This document shows, piece by piece, positions 6,423 to 9,446 of a stretch of DNA of 9,446 bases. The stretch lies in the NCBI GenBank assembly GCA_007130025.1, contig SLTF01000118.1, forward strand, positions 1 to 9,446. Direction: 5' to 3'. The notes beneath the pieces are model-generated. The model did no database searches. It worked only from the letters and a program-made list of their open reading frames with translations, and was not told the origin of the DNA. Each line of letters starts with the position of its first letter. Within the stretch, counting starts at the first letter, position 1. The translations under genes were made by a program, and so were the position numbers. Origin of the DNA: Spirochaetales bacterium (lineage in GTDB: Bacteria; Spirochaetota; Spirochaetia; DSM-27196; PWMO01).

Positions 6423-6428
6423 CCTCCT
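6423..6428 (-). promoter_or_regulatory. Ribosome binding site deciding the GTG start of ppc
   Basis: AGGAGG reads on the minus strand, five bases before GTG (6417-6415). It supports a GTG start over the upstream ATG at 6477, which has no comparable site. Confidence 0.75.
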
Positions 6429-6443
6429 GCTTGCCCTGCACCC

Positions 6444-6455
6444 CCCGATATCGGG
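6444..6455. repeat. 12-base perfect palindrome between divergent genes
   Basis: CCCGATATCGGG is centred in the 51-base gap between ppc (start 6417) and the 175-aa gene (start 6469). It immediately precedes a TATACT (6456-6461), which could be the -10 of the rightward gene. The position suits an operator controlling one or both genes. The regulator is unknown. Confidence 0.4.
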
Positions 6456-6461
6456 TATACT
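6456..6461 (+). promoter_or_regulatory. Candidate -10 element for the 175-aa gene
   Basis: TATACT matches five of six bases of the -10 consensus. The best -35, TTGCCC at 6431-6436, is 19 bases away and weak. Transcription would start near 6467-6468, one or two bases before the ATG at 6469, so the message would be essentially leaderless. That fits the absence of a clear ribosome site there. Confidence 0.3.
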
Positions 6462-6468
6462 CGTGGGC

Positions 6469-6996
6469 ATGGCGCAACGATCATCGCGCCGCAACCGGTC
6501 CCGCGGGGGAAAGCAGGGACGGGGGCGGCGTACCGCAAAACTTCAGATTGATCCCAACAAGGCGTGGATGCCGGACCCTCCTCCCCATCGGGAATACCCG
6601 CCGTGTCCGCTCTCGGGCGAGCCGATCGACGACATCTACTCCGCCGTGGCCGACCCGCGCACCGGGAATCCGGTTCGCATGGAGAGCGTGATTGCCAAGT
6701 TTACCGAACAGGAGTCACTCGGACCAGATGAGCGCATCTGCTACGTCGGTGAGGGACAATTTGGCGTCGTACGGGAAACTACTCAGCAAAACGGAAAACG
6801 CGTGCTCGAGATCGTCAAGCGCATCCCGTACGAGGATCACCACGAGAAGCAGCCGTGGCGCAAGGAGCTGAGCCCCGGCATCAGCCGGGACTATGTCCCA
6901 CAGCCGTCTCCCATTCACGAACTCTACACCCCCGAAGAGCAACGCACCTTTCCGCGATTTGGACGGATCAGCACCGGTTCTTCCTCGTCGCGCTGA
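6469..6996 (+). CDS. Conserved-looking protein of unknown function, 175 aa
   Basis: The frame is open far upstream, but that part lies inside ppc on the other strand; 6469 is the first start outside it. Residues 1-24 are strongly basic and disordered (many Arg/Gly/Ser), suggesting contact with RNA, DNA or ribosomes. The core begins Y-P-P-C-P-L-S-G-E-P-I-D-D-I-Y-S-A-V (43-60), then G-N-P-V-R-M-E-S-V-I (66-75), R-I-C-Y-V-G-E-G-Q-F-G-V-V (89-101) and V-L-E-I-V-K-R-I-P-Y-E (112-122). C-P-x-x-G-x-P-I resembles half of a zinc knuckle, but only Cys46 and Cys91 are present, so metal binding is doubtful. I recall proteins with a C-P-x-C-x-x-P-I-x-D version in spirochetes, also uncharacterised. The C-terminal tail is Ser-rich. 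It is divergent from ppc across a short gap with a palindrome, and convergent with the next gene 38 bases away. Confidence 0.75.
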   Translation: MAQRSSRRNRSRGGKQGRGRRTAKLQIDPNKAWMPDPPPHREYPPCPLSGEPIDDIYSAVADPRTGNPVRMESVIAKFTEQESLGPDERICYVGEGQFGVVRETTQQNGKRVLEIVKRIPYEDHHEKQPWRKELSPGISRDYVPQPSPIHELYTPEEQRTFPRFGRISTGSSSSR

Positions 6997-7034
6997 TTGG
7001 GCCTCGATCTGCCTGAGCCTCCGTTCTCGGTGAT

Positions 7035-7259
7035 TTACTCCTTCATTCGCGTGCGAAATCGGACCTTGGCGATATCGCACGCCATGCGGACCTGCTCCTC
7101 CATGTCGCGCTTCGCGCGAATCTCCACCGTTCCCCGATTGGGGTGGACCGCCACTCCGGAGATGTCCGGCAAAGCCCGGAGACTCTTGGCGATGATCTCC
7201 GCGCTCTCGGTGTCGAGCATATCAATGACATAACGAAAGAGTTTTGGCTTTCCGATCAC
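7035..7259 (-). CDS. Small protein with probable ferredoxin-like (HMA-like) fold, 74 aa
   Basis: The sequence alternates in a beta-alpha-beta-beta-alpha-beta pattern: L-F-R-Y-V-I-D-M-L (7-15), a helix E-S-A-E-I-I-A-K-S-L (18-27), G-V-A-V-H-P (35-40), T-V-E-I-R-A-K (44-50), a helix M-E-E-Q-V-R-M-A-C-D-I (53-63), and R-F-R-T-R (67-71). This resembles heavy-metal-associated (HMA) domains, but the metal-binding C-x-x-C is absent and the single Cys61 lies in the second helix, so metal carriage is unlikely. Function is unknown. The GTG start at 7259 is chosen because AGGGGGG (7272-7266) lies six bases upstream. An ATG at 7295 would add 12 residues and has a weaker GGGAG ten bases away. It is divergent from the NfeD operon and convergent with the 175-aa gene. 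Confidence 0.7.
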   Translation of the reverse strand: MIGKPKLFRYVIDMLDTESAEIIAKSLRALPDISGVAVHPNRGTVEIRAKRDMEEQVRMACDIAKVRFRTRMKE

Positions 7260-7265
7260 CGTTGT

Positions 7266-7272
7266 CCCCCCT
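7266..7272 (-). promoter_or_regulatory. Ribosome binding site favouring the GTG start of the 74-aa gene
   Basis: AGGGGGG reads on the minus strand, six bases before GTG (7259-7257). If the ATG at 7295 were used instead, this run would lie inside the coding region. Confidence 0.5.
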
Positions 7273-7332
7273 GAGGTGTCCGTGACCGGCAGCATACCAC
7301 GCGTACTCCCGATGATTCCAGCGTTTGTCAGA

Positions 7333-7367
7333 TGTGATCACACCTGTCCGATACGATCGCACTTGAC
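7333..7367. repeat. Two similar GATC-centred boxes overlapping the NfeD promoter
   Basis: TGTGATCACACCTGTC (7333-7348) and TACGATCGCACTTGAC (7352-7367) agree at 11 of 16 positions and are offset by 19 bases. The first contains a perfect 10-base palindrome, TGTGATCACA. The second runs into the -35 hexamer. The arrangement suits a repressor or activator binding on one face of the DNA. The regulator is unknown. Confidence 0.4.
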
Positions 7368-7391
7368 AGAGCGGTAGTGCGGTCGTAGCTT
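7363..7391 (+). promoter_or_regulatory. Sigma-70-like promoter for the NfeD operon
   Basis: A perfect -35, TTGACA (7363-7368), is followed by a 17-base spacer and TAGCTT (7386-7391), which keeps the key TA---T of the -10. Transcription would begin near 7398, about 22 bases before the ATG at 7420. This is the best promoter in the window. Confidence 0.6.
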
Positions 7392-7419
7392 ACAGGGGAA
7401 GGACGCAAGCAGGGTACCA

Positions 7420-8940
7420 ATGAGACAGCTTTTCCCAATTTCTGGTGTACGGCGGGCGGTTGCGGCGGTTGCATGGACGCTGCTTCTCGTTTCGTCGCTT
7501 CCGGCCCAGGAGGCCGGTACGCGCGCCATGGAGCCGGCCGCGCAGGCGGTGGTGGTTCCCATTCATGGCGATATCGATCCACCGCTGGTGGTATTCCTGC
7601 GACGCAGCATCGAGCGTGCGCGCGAACTGGGTGCCGGTACGGTCATCTTTGACATCGATACCTTCGGTGGCCGCGTCGATTCCGCCCTGCAGATTGCCAA
7701 CCTGATTGGGTCGCAGACCGATCTTCACACCGTTGCCTACGTGCGGCTTCGCCCGGAGGGCACCGGCGTGAGCTGGTCCGCCGGCGCGCTCATCTCCATG
7801 GCCACGGATCAGATCTTCATGGCGCCGGGAACCTCGATCGGCGCCGCCGCTCCGGTATTGCAGGCACCCGGTGGTGGCGCTGAGGCGGCCGACGAGAAGA
7901 CCGTCAGCGCCGTGCGAACGCAGATGGCCGCTCTCGCCGAGAAAAACGGCTATCCCGTGGCTGTGGCCGTAGCCATGGTTGATTCCTCGGCCGAAGTGAT
8001 CGAACTCTTTGTTGATGGTGAGCTGCAGGTGGTCACCGTCAGCGACGCCGAAGATATCGAACGCCGCGCCACGCAGGACGGCGTGACCACCGAGCGGGGC
8101 CGGGTCATCTCGGAGGCGGGTAAGCTTCTGTCGCTCACCGCCGGAGAGATGGCGCGCCTGGGAATCTCATCGGGCACGCCGGAAGACTTCGACGCACTGT
8201 ACGAAAAGCTCTCGCTTGACGCCGGTCAGGTGATATTTCTCGAGCGCGACACCGCGGATCGGCTGGTCGCCTTTCTCACCGGTGGCGCATTCACCAGTCT
8301 GCTGATCATCGTGGGTCTTGGCGCGCTCTTTTTTGAGGTGACCAGTCCCGGGTTTGGACTACCGGGCACGGTGGCCATTCTCTGCTTCAGCGTACTGTTT
8401 ACCGGCAACTTCCTGCTCGGGCAAGTTGGCTCCGTGGAGTTGATTCTCTTTCTGATCGGGCTGGTGCTGCTGTTGCTGGAGGTGCTGGTCATCCCCGGGT
8501 TTGGCGTGGCCGGCATATCGGGGATTGTGCTGGTGATCTCGTCGCTGGTGCTGTCGCAGCAGGACTTCATCGTCCCCGATTTTGACTGGCAGTGGGCGAT
8601 GCTGCAGCGTAACGTGCTCATGGTGCTTGCGAGCACCGTGGGCGCCTTTGTGGCGTTTGGAGTCGCTGCGTACGCCCTGAAACGCTCGATTGGGTTCACA
8701 AGGCTCTCGCTTCAGACCACGGCGGATGCTTCGCTTGGGTACACCGTGCAGGGCATCGAAGTCTCGACTCAGTATCTTGGCAAGGAGGGAGTCGCGGTGA
8801 CAACGCTGCGTCCCTCGGGTACCGCAGAGATTGACGGTGAGCTGGTAACGGTGGAGGCCGACGGAGAGTTTCTCGATCGCGGAACCGCGGTGGAGGTGAT
8901 CCGCATCGACGGAAACCGCATCGTGGTGAGGAGGACGTAG
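7420..8940 (+). CDS. NfeD-family membrane serine protease (ClpP class), long form, 506 aa
   Basis: The start at 7420 has AGGG (7411-7414) five bases upstream and begins a signal peptide ending near Ala29. Residues 43-270 are a ClpP-like (SDH/NfeD1b) protease domain. F-D-I-D-T-F-G-G-R-V-D-S-A (77-89) shapes the substrate groove. S-W-S-A-G-A-L-I (118-125) holds nucleophile Ser120, and Lys160 in D-E-K-T-V-S is the likely general base; the 40-residue spacing is close to the Ser-Lys dyad of the archaeal family member PH1510. Hydrophobic segments at about 285-307, 316-334, 339-358, 363-380 and 397-420 form a membrane bundle with two E-V-x-x-P-G-F-G-x-x-G-like turns (306-316 and 354-365). Residues 428-506 are the C-terminal OB-fold NfeD domain. 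Such proteases cleave hydrophobic stomatin/flotillin tails and act in membrane quality control. The next gene starts one base after the stop. Confidence 0.92.
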   Translation: MRQLFPISGVRRAVAAVAWTLLLVSSLPAQEAGTRAMEPAAQAVVVPIHGDIDPPLVVFLRRSIERARELGAGTVIFDIDTFGGRVDSALQIANLIGSQTDLHTVAYVRLRPEGTGVSWSAGALISMATDQIFMAPGTSIGAAAPVLQAPGGGAEAADEKTVSAVRTQMAALAEKNGYPVAVAVAMVDSSAEVIELFVDGELQVVTVSDAEDIERRATQDGVTTERGRVISEAGKLLSLTAGEMARLGISSGTPEDFDALYEKLSLDAGQVIFLERDTADRLVAFLTGGAFTSLLIIVGLGALFFEVTSPGFGLPGTVAILCFSVLFTGNFLLGQVGSVELILFLIGLVLLLLEVLVIPGFGVAGISGIVLVISSLVLSQQDFIVPDFDWQWAMLQRNVLMVLASTVGAFVAFGVAAYALKRSIGFTRLSLQTTADASLGYTVQGIEVSTQYLGKEGVAVTTLRPSGTAEIDGELVTVEADGEFLDRGTAVEVIRIDGNRIVVRRT

Positions 8941-8941
8941 C

Positions 8942-9446
8942 ATGGCGCTCTGGGTTCCCTACGCGCTGATTCTGCTGGGAGTGGTTGCCATTCTGGTAGA
9001 AACCATCGTGCCGGCCTTTGGCCTGGTCGGCATTCTGGGCGGCGGCGGAAGTATTCTTACGGCGATTGTCCTGACATTCGTCCACCGAGGTCCGTTCGAT
9101 GGAACTCTGGTGCTGTTCTCGGCGATGATAATCGTACCAATCGCGGTGGCCGGCGGATTCAAGCTCTTTCCGCGGACGCCCGTGGGTAGGAGGCTCATAC
9201 TTTCGACCGGGCAGAGTGCCGAGGGCGGCTACACCTCCTACACCGAGCAGGAGTACGAAGGTCTGGTTGGCGCAGAGGGGATTGCACTCACCACACTCCG
9301 CCCCTCCGGGGTGGCGCGCTTCAACGGAAAGAAGTACAGTGTGGTCAGCGCAGGTGAGTATATTGAGACAGACGCCGCAGTGCGAGTGATCCGAGTAGAG
9401 GGCAGTCGCGTTGTGGTGCGAAGGGCGGTGGTCGTGCCGTCGCAAA
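8942..9446 (+). CDS. Short NfeD-like membrane protein, partial at right edge (168 codons seen)
   Basis: The ATG lies one base after the stop of the protease gene, with GAGGA inside that gene's end serving as ribosome site, so the two are translationally linked. Residues 5-20 and about 25-48 are membrane segments around V-P-A-F-G-L-V-G (23-30), the short-form version of the P-G-F-G-x-x-G turn; another segment lies at about 55-72. Residues 104-161 are an OB-fold. The piece G-A-E-G-I-A-L-T-T-L-R-P-S-G (110-123) and the ending V-I-R-V-E-G-S-R-V-V-V-R-R closely match the C-terminus of the preceding protease, so the two are paralogous there. No protease domain is present. Short NfeD proteins partner with flotillin-like proteins at the membrane. 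No stop is reached by 9446, though the OB domain is finished, so the end is probably near. Confidence 0.88.
   Translation, partial: MALWVPYALILLGVVAILVETIVPAFGLVGILGGGGSILTAIVLTFVHRGPFDGTLVLFSAMIIVPIAVAGGFKLFPRTPVGRRLILSTGQSAEGGYTSYTEQEYEGLVGAEGIALTTLRPSGVARFNGKKYSVVSAGEYIETDAAVRVIRVEGSRVVVRRAVVVPSQ

Noticed and set aside
5770..6468. Upstream extension of the 175-aa gene as one long protein
   Set aside because: The extra 233 codons lie antisense to the PEPC N-terminus and look like shadow sequence; the family-like part begins after 6469.
6997..7034. Bidirectional terminator between the convergent 175-aa and 74-aa genes
   Set aside because: Only a short stem with a bulge (GGCCTC against GAGCC) can be drawn and there is no T-tract on either strand.
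7333..7342. TGTGATCACA as a CRP site
   Set aside because: CRP sites need TGTGA and TCACA separated by six bases; here the half-sites touch.
8226..9445. Several minus-strand open frames opposite the NfeD genes
   Set aside because: They are antisense to well-recognised NfeD proteins and show low-complexity His/Arg/Ser-rich translations without domains.

Overview
The window reads as a stretch of chromosome from a GC-rich bacterium, most likely a free-living spirochete (Spirochaetota). That placement is an inference. It rests on a CHASE2-type sensor next to two degenerate class III cyclase-like proteins, and on two small proteins (902-1360 and 6469-6996) that resemble conserved spirochete hypotheticals I recall. 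I saw no rRNA, tRNA, CRISPR array, transposase or phage gene. Genes are closely packed, and no gene-free stretch exceeds 300 bases.

Left part (1-3403) is a signalling region. On the minus strand, 1-713 encodes the N-terminal 237 residues of a CHASE2-domain membrane sensor that runs off the left edge. Divergent from it is a secreted 152-aa protein (902-1360). Two genes in tandem follow (1491-2357 and 2378-3403) whose C-terminal halves look like class III nucleotidyl cyclase homology domains. The first keeps the metal-binding aspartates but has lost the transition-state Asn/Arg. The second has a receiver-like N-terminus, has lost the GDG aspartate, and keeps the Asn. This complementary decay is the most interesting signal in the window, because class III active sites form between two subunits.

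Middle part (3390-6417, minus strand) holds a full-length phosphoenolpyruvate carboxylase with an unusual catalytic loop (Asp where the family has His) and a C-terminus lacking the usual RNTG ending. Downstream on the same strand is a small LsrG/ABM-type monooxygenase-like protein whose end overlaps the end of the second cyclase-like gene by 14 bases.

Right part has a 175-aa conserved-looking protein (6469-6996) divergent from the carboxylase. A 74-aa HMA-like-fold protein (7035-7259, minus) follows. Last comes a membrane-protease pair: a full-length NfeD/ClpP-class serine protease (7420-8940) and, one base later, a short NfeD-like membrane protein (8942 to beyond the right edge). This arrangement usually precedes a flotillin-like gene. 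A good sigma-70-like promoter and a pair of GATC-centred boxes lie in front of the NfeD operon.
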